This document shows, piece after piece, positions 17,932-27,163 of a stretch of 64,000 nt of DNA (its first letter is position 1; each line of letters opens with the position of its first letter). The DNA lies in NCBI GenBank assembly GCA_050015495.1, contig JBEKBH010000002.1, positions 124,001 through 188,000 of the forward strand. Direction: 5' to 3'. Below the pieces are notes generated by a model that was not told where the DNA came from, ran no database searches, and saw nothing but the letters and a program-made list of their open reading frames with translations. Origin of the DNA: Palsa-1439 sp050015495. GTDB lineage: Bacteria; Verrucomicrobiota; Verrucomicrobiia; Palsa-1439. Both the position numbers and the translations under genes were made by a program.

Positions 17932-19500
17932 TCATGCGGAAACCCGTGTTCCGCCGTTGTTCCAGGAAAAAGGCCGCGCGACCACGGCCGGTTCCGTGGG
18001 GGGCGGACGGCGTTCGCTCATGCGCCAGACCAGCGTCAGCAGACCAGTCAGAAACAACTGCTCGGGCAGTTGGCTGTCGAACCCTCCGAAAAGAAACGTG
18101 TACTGAATGGGCGTCCAGACAAGATCGATGGCCAGGAAGATCGCTACGGGCTGCAGGGGGGTGCCGCGGCATCGACGAACGCATTTCACCGAGGAGACCG
18201 CCCCGGCAATCATGAGCGCATAGAACAGAACCAGTCCCACCACCCCTGCATAGCGAATCGTGGTCAATGGCCCGTTGTGGAGGGCGCCGGTGAGCGTGGC
18301 CCCTTCTTCGAAGTTGAGTCGTCCTCCCGCAATCAAATCGTAATCTGTTTCACCGATACCGAAACCGTCACCGACCCACCAGTTCTTGATTGCGCCCTCT
18401 GTGAGGATCTCGTGCCACCAATCCCAGCGCCGATTACTGTTCTTGACCGCCTCTTGGACGACTTCGTCCCACTGACCGGGGAGGGATCCCAGGGTGCGCT
18501 GCACGGACAAGGGCAAATCAAACAAGCGACCTTGGCCAAAGACCAGAAATCCAAGCAAAAGCGCGCCCACCACCCCCCCGAGGACGACTTCGCGCCAGCC
18601 ACGGTGGTGGAACCACGCAGCCAACGCGACGCATCCCATCGCGAACGCCAGGCTGCTTCGGAAGCCCGAGACGAGGATTGCGACAAGTCCCAGTGCAAAC
18701 AGATAGAACTGCCATCGCGCCGGGTTAAGAAATTTGCGCGGCAGGTAATAAGCGGCCGTAAACTGTATGACCATCAGCCCGAAGGGTCCAAATGAGCCGA
18801 GTCGGTGAATATCCGTACCGGATCCCGTAGTTTGGAGACTCTCCATATACCCCGAGACGTCGACATCGCTATAGAAAAACCAGACGTAGGGTGTTGCGGA
18901 AGGCGCAATGTACACTGTCGCGGAGAGCAAGGCACTAAACATCGAGCTGGCCAGCAACCACCACGGGATTCTCACGACGCTCGCGTAGGATTCGGGCAAA
19001 TGCACAATGACCCAATAGGCGCAGAGGGCAATGAAGACCTTAAAGTAGGGTAGACCCCCCATCGTTTGCGCGCCCAGCGCGTGCACACCCACGGGGTGGA
19101 ACAGAAACGTAACGGCAAGCCACGCAAAGTTGATGAACACGAGCGCGCCCAACGCGCCCCACCATCGACGAATCGTTTGGCCGAAGATGCGTTGCATGGT
19201 GTACGAAAAAGTCACGAATAAAACCACCACGTCACGGGTCGCCAGCGGCAAGGGAAGCGCGTGGATCTCCCCTGTTAACCGCCAGCTGATAATAATCAAA
19301 AGCCAGGAACTTCGTTGCATTCCTATGGTAACAATGGCCGTGACCGCCACACCGGCCAACAGGGCAAGGAAGAAGAACTGCCCGTTGGCAATCCAGCTCC
19401 CGACGACCACGGCAACCACCATGCAAACGACCATGGCGGTCCAACGGCGGATCGCCTCGGTGGCCAACTGCTGGTCGTTGATAATCTCGGAAAACTTCAT
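17932..19500 (-). CDS. O-antigen ligase / Wzy-type polymerase-like membrane protein
   Basis: 522 residues from the ATG read at 19500 (MKFSEIINDQQLATEAIRRW); ATGs at 19512 and 19554 are alternatives and none has a strong Shine-Dalgarno site. About eleven to twelve hydrophobic segments and a large central loop are typical of the Wzy/WaaL superfamily. ILVSGFRSSLAFAMG is the conserved SGSR-like segment and TGALHNGPLTTIRYAGVVG the HN(G/S) segment of the ligase/polymerase domain. With the Wzx protein in the same locus, repeat-unit polymerisation is the most likely role; ligation to an acceptor is an alternative. Confidence 0.8.
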   Translation of the reverse strand: MKFSEIINDQQLATEAIRRWTAMVVCMVVAVVVGSWIANGQFFFLALLAGVAVTAIVTIGMQRSSWLLIIISWRLTGEIHALPLPLATRDVVVLFVTFSYTMQRIFGQTIRRWWGALGALVFINFAWLAVTFLFHPVGVHALGAQTMGGLPYFKVFIALCAYWVIVHLPESYASVVRIPWWLLASSMFSALLSATVYIAPSATPYVWFFYSDVDVSGYMESLQTTGSGTDIHRLGSFGPFGLMVIQFTAAYYLPRKFLNPARWQFYLFALGLVAILVSGFRSSLAFAMGCVALAAWFHHRGWREVVLGGVVGALLLGFLVFGQGRLFDLPLSVQRTLGSLPGQWDEVVQEAVKNSNRRWDWWHEILTEGAIKNWWVGDGFGIGETDYDLIAGGRLNFEEGATLTGALHNGPLTTIRYAGVVGLVLFYALMIAGAVSSVKCVRRCRGTPLQPVAIFLAIDLVWTPIQYTFLFGGFDSQLPEQLFLTGLLTLVWRMSERRPPPTEPAVVARPFSWNNGGTRVSA

Positions 19501-19689
19501 CGAGCAGGCCATTTTCTCAGGTTCTGGATATTCTGACCTTACATGAACCCGCATCGAGCTGCAAGTGCTGTGCCACCAGCCGCGCGGCTTGAGGGGACGC
19601 GTTTGGGCCGCTGGTCGACCCTCGAAGCGGTATACTCCGACGATCGACAGGGTCGATTATTTGGTTGGTTGAGGCATCGCGTCGATCCC

Positions 19690-20050
19690 CGTCCGCGTAT
19701 CGCTGGGTGATGGGGACGCGACAACCGACGCCGAAGACTTGGGTGCTGACGCGCAAACAGCACGGGGTTGGTTTGCGTTTGTACTCCTTGAGGTCGATCT
19801 TGCGGACGATGCCACGGAAGAGTTTCTCGCTGTAATCCGTTTCCTTGACGATCTCCACCGTTGCTTTCGCTTCTTCGGCGTGGCGTTTGATCACCGTGTC
19901 GAGCACGTCGTACGACGGAAGCGAGTCCTGGTCGATTTGACTCGGGCGAAGTTCTGCGGACGGCGCTTTCGTGATGGAAGCTTCCGGACTGGGGAATCCC
20001 TCCTTTCCCGCCGTTCGCTTCCCGGTCTCGTTGATGTGCCAGGCGAGTTT
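19690..20050 (-). pseudogene. C-terminal remnant of glutamine-dependent NAD+ synthetase
   Basis: Minus strand reads SITKAPSAELRPSQIDQDSL then PSYDVLDTVIKRH, IVRKIDLKEYKRKPTP and CLRVSTQVFGVGCRVPITQRY. These are the characteristic blocks of the NadE C-terminus (ITKxPSAELRP, DxLPxYxxLD, EYKRxQxPP, FGxGRRxPI). A frameshift near 19985 separates it from LAWHINETGK farther upstream, the natural stop is lost, and the synthetase and glutaminase domains are absent. This is a dead fragment about 115 codons long. A metabolic gene end inside a glycan cluster points to a past recombination or duplication of chromosomal DNA. Confidence 0.75.
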
Positions 20051-20162
20051 GATCGAAATGCTCCGGACAGGTCAGGACATTCACGTCATGGATGTTGGTT
20101 CCATAGGAGTTTTTGCGTTGTCAGCCATCTCCCGCGAAGTCAGGGATCCAGTCTTGCGGTCG

Positions 20163-20270
20163 CGAAAAAGGCTTGATGGCGCTGTCAAAAATGACATGAT
20201 GTTGGACAGTGAGACGGAATGGACGGCGATAGTTACGGGGCGTAGGTGATATGGGAACTGTCGGATGAAA
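20163..20270 (+). promoter_or_regulatory. Repeated leader element, full copy (copy D)
   Basis: GGCTTGATGGCGCTGTCAAA carries TTGATG (20173-20178), a 16-nt spacer and CATGAT (20195-20200), poorer hexamers than in other copies but the same spacing. The middle reads GACGGAATGGACGGCGATAG and the core GTGATATGGGAACTGTCGGA (20246-20265). It reads toward the acyltransferase at 20494, 224 nt away. The rest of 20051-20493 shows no gene. Confidence 0.52.
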
Positions 20271-20493
20271 TGTCTTGCGGTCCCGATACCCACAGGCGTA
20301 TAAGCCAAATATCACCCTGCTTCCGGGGCCGCTTCTCGACCCCACCGTGCTCTGTCTGCGTGAGACTGGACTTGGAATGAAGGCGACGCTCTGCAAGTGG
20401 ACTGCGAGGCCCGCAAACAGCATGAGTTTCCAGTGATCTCATCCAGGCCCGCTGGCCTCGTGGCCATCGAGTCATTCATGGACAACCGTCGAT

Positions 20494-21690
20494 ATGTATT
20501 CGCAGGCGAAGCGCATTGAGTTCCTCGACAGCATCCGCGGGCTGGCCGCGTTGTTTGTGCTGCTGGGGCATTCGAGCGGGGCCTTTGCATTTCCGGCCTC
20601 CTATTTTGCCATGGCAAACTGGCCTTTCTTCTCCATCTTGTTTTCCGGCTCCGCAGCGGTCGCCATGTTTTTTGTCTTGAGCGGCTATGTTCTTTCCAAG
20701 CCGTATGTGGAAACCGGGCCTGACACCCGCAGAATCTTTCTGCCGACATTTTATCTCCGCAGGTTCATCCGCATCTGGCTGCCATGGTTTTTCGCTTTTA
20801 TCATCAGCATTGTTGCCAAAAAGCTCCTGTTTTTTCAGCCGGTAACGCAGCCGTCGGTCACAGGATGGCTCCACCAGTTTTGGCAGGCGAAACTCACGGT
20901 TCCGGATTTTTTCCGCCAATGCGCCTTCGCGCTCCACGATGCAAGCCGCCTGCTGTTAAGCCAGGACTGGACCCTGGGTGTGGAACTGAAAGGGTCGGCA
21001 TTGGTTCCCCTGTTCGTGGTGTGTGCGCGGCGGAAAAACGTGGCGGTGCTTTTCCCGTTGGCGGTTCTCCTGTTCATTCTTTTCAGCACGGGCGAATACT
21101 ATGTTTCGTTTATTGTCGGTGTCCTGATGGCCCAATACGACTCTTCTGGGGCCGCGTGGCTTGCCCGGTTGGGCAGGCCGCTCCGGTGGTCGGTTTTTGG
21201 GGGCAGCCTGTTGCTCTATCAGGGTTGGGATTTCGCCCGTTGTTTATTTCACCACTGGCCTGTGGCCGCCTACCGATACGGTTGGTTGGTGGCGACTGTG
21301 GGTTGTGCCGGGATATTGATTTCAGTTTTCGGCAGCCAGACCCTGCAACGGACACTCAACTATCGACCGATTGTTTTATTGGGGCGCATTTCCTATTCGG
21401 TCTATTTGTTGCAATTCATCATCATCCTTTGCCTGCTGCCGCCGCTGGTGGCCATGTTCAATCAATTGGGAGTCACCCAACCGCTGGTTCTTTGTCCGGT
21501 GACGATGCTCGCGAGCGTCGCCGCCACAATCGGTTGTGCCACCATCATGTATCGTTTTGTGGAATTCCGGTCATTCAGCTCGGCCACCGGCTCACCAAGG
21601 CAATCCAGTTGCGATTCCAAGAGCAAAGGAAAGCCGTGTGTTAATTTGAAGGTGGGGACAGCGCGGTGTGCGGGCAAGAAAAACGGTTGA
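20494..21690 (+). CDS. Acyltransferase family 3 membrane protein
   Basis: 398 residues beginning MYSQAKRIEFLDSIRGLAAL. DSIRG and VLLGHSSG give the catalytic-type His of family-3 acyltransferases; FFVLSGYVLSKPY and DWTLGVELKGSALVP are later signatures. About ten membrane segments, ending with YSVYLLQFIIILCLLPPLV. The C-terminal about 35 residues after the last segment are polar and unusual. It is not a close paralogue of the gene at 13191. The likely role is O-acylation of the glycan at the inner membrane. Single-gene unit behind a leader element. Confidence 0.87.
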   Translation: MYSQAKRIEFLDSIRGLAALFVLLGHSSGAFAFPASYFAMANWPFFSILFSGSAAVAMFFVLSGYVLSKPYVETGPDTRRIFLPTFYLRRFIRIWLPWFFAFIISIVAKKLLFFQPVTQPSVTGWLHQFWQAKLTVPDFFRQCAFALHDASRLLLSQDWTLGVELKGSALVPLFVVCARRKNVAVLFPLAVLLFILFSTGEYYVSFIVGVLMAQYDSSGAAWLARLGRPLRWSVFGGSLLLYQGWDFARCLFHHWPVAAYRYGWLVATVGCAGILISVFGSQTLQRTLNYRPIVLLGRISYSVYLLQFIIILCLLPPLVAMFNQLGVTQPLVLCPVTMLASVAATIGCATIMYRFVEFRSFSSATGSPRQSSCDSKSKGKPCVNLKVGTARCAGKKNG

Positions 21691-22061
21691 GGGTTGAGAT
21701 CTAAACCGCGCAGGCATGAGGGCTGTTGAATCGTGAAGTGATCCGCTCCGATGAACTCAAGGGGCCTGCCGTCCACGATGCTCGTTGCCTGCATGATCCA
21801 GGCGGCGAGGTCGTCCCCGTAAGCGTGGCCATTTGGGAGTCCCATGCAGTACGACAGACCCCCAGCGCGATGGCAAAAGCGCTAAAATCCAGGGAACGCT
21901 CCAGGAAATCAGCTTACAAATCGCCGGCAATGGCTTTCCCGTCCAAAACCAATACCCCTGTCTGCTGCCGGGCAGGCTGACTTCACATTTTGCTTGCCGC
22001 CGGCGTGTTCAAGATGACAAGTTTGATGAAAGCGTGGGGTACAAATACGAGGGACGAACAT
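21691..22061. other. Intergenic region with possible degenerate leader element
   Basis: 371 bp without a credible gene. A minus-strand frame (about 21850-21690, with DDLAAWIMQATSIVDGRPLE) looks partly protein-like but I cannot name it, and its continuation runs antisense to the acyltransferase end. Near 21991-22030 TGCTTGCCGCCGGCGTGTTC then AAGATGACAAG resembles the upstream block of the repeated leader with a 2-nt longer spacer (tentative). GAGGGA at 22050-22055 is the Shine-Dalgarno site for the gene at 22062. Confidence 0.3.
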
Positions 22062-22679
22062 ATGTCAGACGAAAGTAAGAGATTCACGCGCGGGCATGGA
22101 TTGTTGGAGCCGCTCGTGGCAAAACTGCGAGCACGACAGGCGAATCGGTTGATCCCGGCTCGTTTGCGGTCCGGACGGATTCTGGACGTTGGCTGCGGCT
22201 CCCAGCCATATTTTCTCTCGCACACGTCGTTTCGAGAGAAATACGCTATTGATCAACTTACGCCAGCGGGCGGGGGGGAGAATATCGCTTTTCACGCGCT
22301 GGACTTGAATACAGACCCGAAACTGCCCTATGAGGACTGTTTCTTTCAAGTCGTGACGATGTTGGCGGTCGTCGAGCATTTGAATCCGAGCAGTCTGGTG
22401 CAGCTGTTTCGCGAGATTCATCGAGTACTGGCTCCGGGTGGTTTGCTGGTGGCCACGACACCGGCGTCATGGTCCGACGGGTTGTTGCGCAGGATGGCGC
22501 GGACCGGTCTGTTGAGCGCCGAGGAGATTTTTGAGCATAAGTACGCCTATACGCTGCCCTTGTTGGGCTGGTACTTTGGGATTGCGAATTTCTCGATGGA
22601 TAGAATCCGGTTTGGGTATTTCGAGTGCGGGCTCAATATGTGGGCCACGGCGGAACGCGAAGCTGGCGATGGGAATTGA
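22062..22679 (+). CDS. Class I SAM-dependent methyltransferase
   Basis: 205 residues; the ATG at 22062 has GAGGGA 7 nt upstream, which decides the start over an in-frame ATG 72 nt earlier. ILDVGCGSQPYF near residue 41 is motif I, AIDQLTP motif II, FFQVVTMLAVVEHLNPSSLV motif IV-like and LAPGGLLVATTP post-motif, in the Methyltransf_11 order. First gene of a probable operon with a YfhO-like protein and two glycosyltransferases. The acceptor is unknown. Confidence 0.85.
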   Translation: MSDESKRFTRGHGLLEPLVAKLRARQANRLIPARLRSGRILDVGCGSQPYFLSHTSFREKYAIDQLTPAGGGENIAFHALDLNTDPKLPYEDCFFQVVTMLAVVEHLNPSSLVQLFREIHRVLAPGGLLVATTPASWSDGLLRRMARTGLLSAEEIFEHKYAYTLPLLGWYFGIANFSMDRIRFGYFECGLNMWATAEREAGDGN

Positions 22680-22729
22680 GCAGGCTCCCCCCCATCGTGT
22701 CTTGTCGGCGGTAAACCCGGACTACAGCG

Positions 22730-24958
22730 ATGAAGCGGACATCGGTTTCTTGGTTTCTCCTCGCGAGTTTGCTCCTGTGTCTGTTCGTTTTTCGTGATGG
22801 TCTCTGGGGTGGTTCGCTCTTGGCACCCTTGGATATCTTGTCAAATCTCTCCCCGAAGTATCGGTATCTGGACCCACAGGCCACAGGTGTGCCGGCCAAC
22901 CAGCACATCATCGACCAAGTCGAGTATGATTTGCCGCTGCAACGGACGATCTATGAATCGTATCGACGGGGAGATATCCCATGGTGGGACCCGTACATAC
23001 TTGGCGGGCGCCCGTTTCTGGCGGATGCGCACATCAGCGCCGTGGATCCCGTTCGCGTGCTTCTGTACCGGATGCTGCGATTCGAACTGGCATATAATTG
23101 GACTCTCGTAACGCACTTTCTGATCGGCGGGTTGATGATGTTCCTGTTGCTGCGTCATTATGGATTCGGTCAGTGGGTTTGCGTCGGGTTGGCGATCGCC
23201 TACGAATTTGCCGGCTGTAATTCTCTGTTTTTCTGCCACCCTTGGATTCACGCTTCGTTTGCCTACTACCCGCTCCTGTGGTGGCTTTGGGACAAGGCTC
23301 TCGAAAAGCCGGACAGATGGCGAACGGCAGTCGCGTCGCTGCCGGTCGCCGCCATTTTTTTGGCGGGCAATCTCCAGTCCCACGCTTACGTGGCTTTGTT
23401 CGCCGGCGTCTTCTGCTTGGGCTATGGCTGGACGGACCCGCGAAGGTGGAGAAAGTCTCTGCAAGTGGTCGCGCCTTCGGTGGTGATCGGCGCGTGTCTC
23501 GCGGCGCCATTTCTCTCTGCCGAGGTGGAGTTGTTCCGGAACAACTTGCGCGCGATGCCGCACCCACCGAGGATCGCATGGTTAAGCGGCCTCGCCTCCT
23601 TGTCGACCGTCTACCCGTGGATGCTGGGCACGTTTCGCACACTGGACCTGGGCAGGTTCGTCCATCAGAACGGCGCCGGCTTCCTCATCTACATCGGGTC
23701 CGTCGGCGCGGTGCTGGCGTTGGTCGGCGGAATCCGGCCGGCGCCGCCGGGGCGGCGCACCCTCAAGCGCCAGGCCCTGGCCCTGGTGATTCTGTACGGA
23801 ATCATATTGTCCTGCCCGTTGCAGGACTTTTTGTACGCACGTTCCTCGGGATTGCCGGTTCTGGGGCTCACGTTGCTGGCCGCAATGGGGACGGAAGAAC
23901 TATTCACGACAGCCAGTGTCCTTCGGCGGTTTGGTTGGTCCGTCATCACCTTGGCGATCGTGCTGATGGTGGCCATGAACGTGGCGGCGTTCGTGATTTA
24001 TCCGCGGGTGCTGCCAAAGGTCCGGGAATTCGTTGCGGCGCACAATGCGAAGACCGGTTTTGGCGAAGAGGCGCGGGCGTTGCGGGAGTTTCAAGTGGTC
24101 AATCTGCCGCGAGAGATTTCGGTCAGGAATCCGGAAACCGTGGCCGCGTTCGCCGGCTTGCTCGGCGTCGGTTGCGTCATGCTCTTCGCGGGCATCCGCA
24201 AGAATCCGTTGATTCAGCCGGCGCTTCTGGCCTTGAATCTGGTGCCGTTACTGCTGTTCACCGCGCGCTTTATTCCGCGGCAGCCGATGGAACTCTGGAA
24301 TCGTTTGTTGGCGGGCGGCCCGGCGCAACGCGAGGTTGTCGACGTGTTGGGAGACACGCAGTTACGCCTCTGGGAAATCACGCCGGGTGAACACCAGAAA
24401 CTTTTCCCGTACGACATGGCTCATCTGTACCGGGTTCGCACGATCCATGGCTACTCCGCACTTCACCCGAGGTGCCTGTATGAGTTGCCTCCCGAAGAAC
24501 AGAAGCAATATCGGCCGGAGCTGGGCGACTATATCTACGAGAACCGTGAGTCAGGTCTGGGACGCGGCGAGTTCATCAAAAACCCGACGCCCGGTCTTGT
24601 GCGGTTCCACTGGGAGACGACCAATCCCCGCGGACTGCATGCGGAACAATATGGCTTGAACGAAATCCACGTCCATTTCGATGCCGGGCCGGCCGGCACG
24701 TTGGTATGGACCGACACGCGGTATCCCGGATGGCAGGCCACGCTCGATGGATTTCCGCTGACGCTCCGGGCGATGCCGCCCACATTTACAGCGCTGGAGA
24801 TCACGAACGATGCGCGTGAGTTGGTATTGCGCTACCGCCCCACCTATCTTCGGCCTTCGCTCGCGGCTTCGATTGGCGCCATGCTGTTGGTCGGCGGTAC
24901 ACTCGTCGCGAGAATCGGTATGCGACGTCAAACGCCGGGGGCACCTGACCGTGGCTGA
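22730..24958 (+). CDS. YfhO-like large membrane protein (putative GT-C glycosyltransferase)
   Basis: 742 residues with a signal-anchor-like start (SWFLLASLLLCLFVFRDGLW), about twelve hydrophobic segments and a soluble C-terminal part. DIPWWDPYILGGRPFLAD after the first segment and VWTDTRYPGWQATLDG near residue 670 are features of the YfhO family, whose members in Gram-positive bacteria add sugars to surface polymers or lipids. Here it would act at the outer face of the inner membrane, probably with a polyprenyl-phosphate sugar donor (inference). Its last 8 nt overlap the following GTG start. Confidence 0.8.
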   Translation: MKRTSVSWFLLASLLLCLFVFRDGLWGGSLLAPLDILSNLSPKYRYLDPQATGVPANQHIIDQVEYDLPLQRTIYESYRRGDIPWWDPYILGGRPFLADAHISAVDPVRVLLYRMLRFELAYNWTLVTHFLIGGLMMFLLLRHYGFGQWVCVGLAIAYEFAGCNSLFFCHPWIHASFAYYPLLWWLWDKALEKPDRWRTAVASLPVAAIFLAGNLQSHAYVALFAGVFCLGYGWTDPRRWRKSLQVVAPSVVIGACLAAPFLSAEVELFRNNLRAMPHPPRIAWLSGLASLSTVYPWMLGTFRTLDLGRFVHQNGAGFLIYIGSVGAVLALVGGIRPAPPGRRTLKRQALALVILYGIILSCPLQDFLYARSSGLPVLGLTLLAAMGTEELFTTASVLRRFGWSVITLAIVLMVAMNVAAFVIYPRVLPKVREFVAAHNAKTGFGEEARALREFQVVNLPREISVRNPETVAAFAGLLGVGCVMLFAGIRKNPLIQPALLALNLVPLLLFTARFIPRQPMELWNRLLAGGPAQREVVDVLGDTQLRLWEITPGEHQKLFPYDMAHLYRVRTIHGYSALHPRCLYELPPEEQKQYRPELGDYIYENRESGLGRGEFIKNPTPGLVRFHWETTNPRGLHAEQYGLNEIHVHFDAGPAGTLVWTDTRYPGWQATLDGFPLTLRAMPPTFTALEITNDARELVLRYRPTYLRPSLAASIGAMLLVGGTLVARIGMRRQTPGAPDRG

Positions 24959-25727
24959 CCCGCTTGTGACCATCGTAACGCCGTCGTTCAACCAGGCGCG
25001 GTTTCTGCCCCAAACACTGGCGAGTATCCGCGCCCAGGATTACCCGTGCATCGAACACCTCGTGGTGGACGGCGGATCGACCGACGGATCGGTGGACATC
25101 CTTCGCGCCGCGCCGAAGATCCGCTGGACCTCGGAACGCGACCACGGCCAGGTGGACGCGCTCAACAAGGGGTTTGCCATGGCCGCGGGTGAAATCCTGG
25201 GCTGGGTGAACTCCGACGATACGATCAGCCCGCATACCGTCCGCATCGCCGTCGAGGCGCTGCAACGCACCGGTGCGGACGTGGTGTACGGCGATGTGGG
25301 GATTATCGATCCGGATGGCGCGCACATCCGGATGTTCTACGGGATTCCGTTTGATTATCGCGTGCTGCTGTACGGGATCAATTACATCGGGCAGCAATCC
25401 GCGTTCTTCCGCCGGGCGATTCTCGACCGGGCCGGTCCGCTGCGCCTCGAATACAATAACGCGTTCGACTACGAACTCTGGTTGCGGATGGCGCGTCACG
25501 GGCGGTTGGTGTACGTGCCCGAGTTGCGCGGCCAGATTCGCGTGCATGCCGACGCCAAATCCATTGCCCGATCTTCCGTCACGCATGCCGACGAAGAAAA
25601 GATCCGCGCCGAGTACTGGAGCATCGGAGGACTCCCCCAATGGACGGCTCGCGGTATGCCGTGGTTCGTGGTCAACCGCTACTTTCGGCTCAAACGGCAA
25701 CTGAAAATCCGGCGGAAGAGTGAATAA
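24951..25727 (+). CDS. Glycosyltransferase family 2
   Basis: 258 residues. The start is the GTG at 24951, overlapping the upstream stop (GTGGCTGA); the frame is open further upstream but only as a shadow of the preceding gene. VTIVTPSFNQARFLPQTLAS and LVVDGGSTDGSVDIL are the GT-A nucleotide-binding blocks, GWVNSDDTISP the DXD-like metal site, and NAFDYELWLRMARHG the ED-like acceptor region. Intact and of normal length. It sits between the YfhO-like gene and a GT4 gene 2 nt downstream. Confidence 0.9.
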   Translation: MADPLVTIVTPSFNQARFLPQTLASIRAQDYPCIEHLVVDGGSTDGSVDILRAAPKIRWTSERDHGQVDALNKGFAMAAGEILGWVNSDDTISPHTVRIAVEALQRTGADVVYGDVGIIDPDGAHIRMFYGIPFDYRVLLYGINYIGQQSAFFRRAILDRAGPLRLEYNNAFDYELWLRMARHGRLVYVPELRGQIRVHADAKSIARSSVTHADEEKIRAEYWSIGGLPQWTARGMPWFVVNRYFRLKRQLKIRRKSE

Positions 25728-25729
25728 GC

Positions 25730-26854
25730 ATGCGCATCGGCATCAATCTTTTCGACTTGGTGCTCGGCGAAGGACGCGGCGGTGGTGGGGAAACCTACGG
25801 GACGCGGCTCGTGGAGCAACTGGCTCGGATTGACCACGTGAACCGGTACGTGTTGTTCGTGGACTCGGGCGCCGCAGCGGTCTTTGGCAACCTCAACCCC
25901 AATTTCGAGCAATTCGTTGTTCCGCTGGACAGCCGCAAGAAGTGGACGCGTGCCGTGTGGGAGCAACTCCTACTGCCGCGCGCCGCGCGCCGGCTGAAGC
26001 TCGATGTGCTTCACTCCCCATTCAACACAGGACCTGTTTTCTGCCCGTGCCGGTTGGTCGTCACCATTCACGATCTTGTGAACTTCTTTTACCGTGAAAA
26101 CTTTCCGGGATCGGACACGTTCAAGATGAAATATCAGCGCTACGTCCTCCGGCAAGTTGTCCGCCGATGCGCCCGCGTCATTGCCGTCTCACACTTCACG
26201 CGGCAGCAGATCGAGCAGCGGCTTCCTGTGGATGCCCGGAAGATGGTTGTCATTTACGAGGCTGCGGTAGGTGAATCCCGCCCGGCGGATGAAAACAAGG
26301 TTGTGCGTGAGGATTTCCTGCTAACGGTAACCTCGGATAGCTTGCACAAGAATCTTCCAATGTTGATCCGGGGTTTCGCGAGGATTGAATCGCGGGCCGT
26401 TCGGCTCGTGATCCTCGGTATGATCCGGGAAACCTCCACTCCCCAGCGGGTGGGACGGCGCGACTTGATTCGCATTGCAGAGGAGCAGGGCGTCGCCAAC
26501 GCGGTGGAGATGCGCGGGTACGTGACTGGGGAGGAGCTGGAGCAACTCTACCGGCGCGCGCGTTGTCTGGTGGTTCCGTCGCTGTACGAAGGTTTCGGCC
26601 TGCCGGTGTTGGAAGCGATGCGACAAGGGTTGCCGGTGCTGTGCGCCCGCGCCGGTTCACTGCCAGAAATCGGCGGCAATTGCGCGTGGTATTTCGATCC
26701 GCAGGATGAAGCCGACATCGCCGCGAAGATTTCACAGGCGTTAGCCGAACCCGGGCTTCTCACGCAACTGGCGAGCAAAGGCCTCGACCACGCGCGGCAG
26801 TTTTCCTGGGAGAAGGTGGCGCGAGAAACGCTGGCCGTTTACGAGCAGGCGTGA
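25730..26854 (+). CDS. Glycosyltransferase family 4
   Basis: 374 residues. The Gly-rich acceptor loop GEGRGGGGETYGTRLVEQL lies at about 13-31, VVTIHDLVNFFY and VIAVSHFTRQQIEQ are typical of mannosyl/fucosyl-type GT4 enzymes, and FLLTVTSDSLHKNLPMLIRG opens the donor domain. PSLYEGFGLPVLEAMRQGLP is a perfect EX7E motif. Last gene of the 22062-26854 unit. Specificity cannot be determined. Confidence 0.92.
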   Translation: MRIGINLFDLVLGEGRGGGGETYGTRLVEQLARIDHVNRYVLFVDSGAAAVFGNLNPNFEQFVVPLDSRKKWTRAVWEQLLLPRAARRLKLDVLHSPFNTGPVFCPCRLVVTIHDLVNFFYRENFPGSDTFKMKYQRYVLRQVVRRCARVIAVSHFTRQQIEQRLPVDARKMVVIYEAAVGESRPADENKVVREDFLLTVTSDSLHKNLPMLIRGFARIESRAVRLVILGMIRETSTPQRVGRRDLIRIAEEQGVANAVEMRGYVTGEELEQLYRRARCLVVPSLYEGFGLPVLEAMRQGLPVLCARAGSLPEIGGNCAWYFDPQDEADIAAKISQALAEPGLLTQLASKGLDHARQFSWEKVARETLAVYEQA

Positions 26855-26994
26855 CGTGACGCCGCCGCATCGATCCATTCGCAGCAGCAGGGCGACAGGG
26901 GCTGGAATCACTGGTGGAACAAAGTCCGCCTGACCACCACCAAAATAAACCCAAGTTGCCCCACCGCTGACAACTGACAAACAGTACCGAGCGA

Positions 26995-27114
26995 CGGCAA
27001 AGGCTTAGAATCGGCTTGTCCGCATTGTCAAAGGCGATACAATGATCAACGGTCAGGGTGACTGGTGGTCGCGATACTCACGGGATGTCGGTCGCATGGG
27101 AAATGTCGAATGAA
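26995..27114 (+). promoter_or_regulatory. Repeated leader element, full copy (copy C)
   Basis: CGGCTTGTCCGCATTGTCAA contains TTGTCC (27016-27021), a 16-nt spacer and TACAAT (27038-27043), the best -10 match of the set. It continues GTCAGGGTGACTGGTGGTCG and ends in the core GTCGCATGGGAAATGTCGAA (27091-27110). Like copy B, it is preceded by an ACGGCAAAGGCTTAG block. It reads into the gene at 27164. The rest of 26855-26994 is unremarkable. Confidence 0.62.
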
Positions 27115-27163
27115 ACCAAGGATTGTCAGCTTCGGCTGGGAAACGGAGCCGGCGATTCCTGCC

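Noticed and set aside
19501..19620. Another copy of the repeated leader upstream of the Wzy-like gene
   Set aside because: GGTTCATGTAAGGTCAGAAT shares only scattered positions with the core and lacks both the promoter block and the ATGGGA run.
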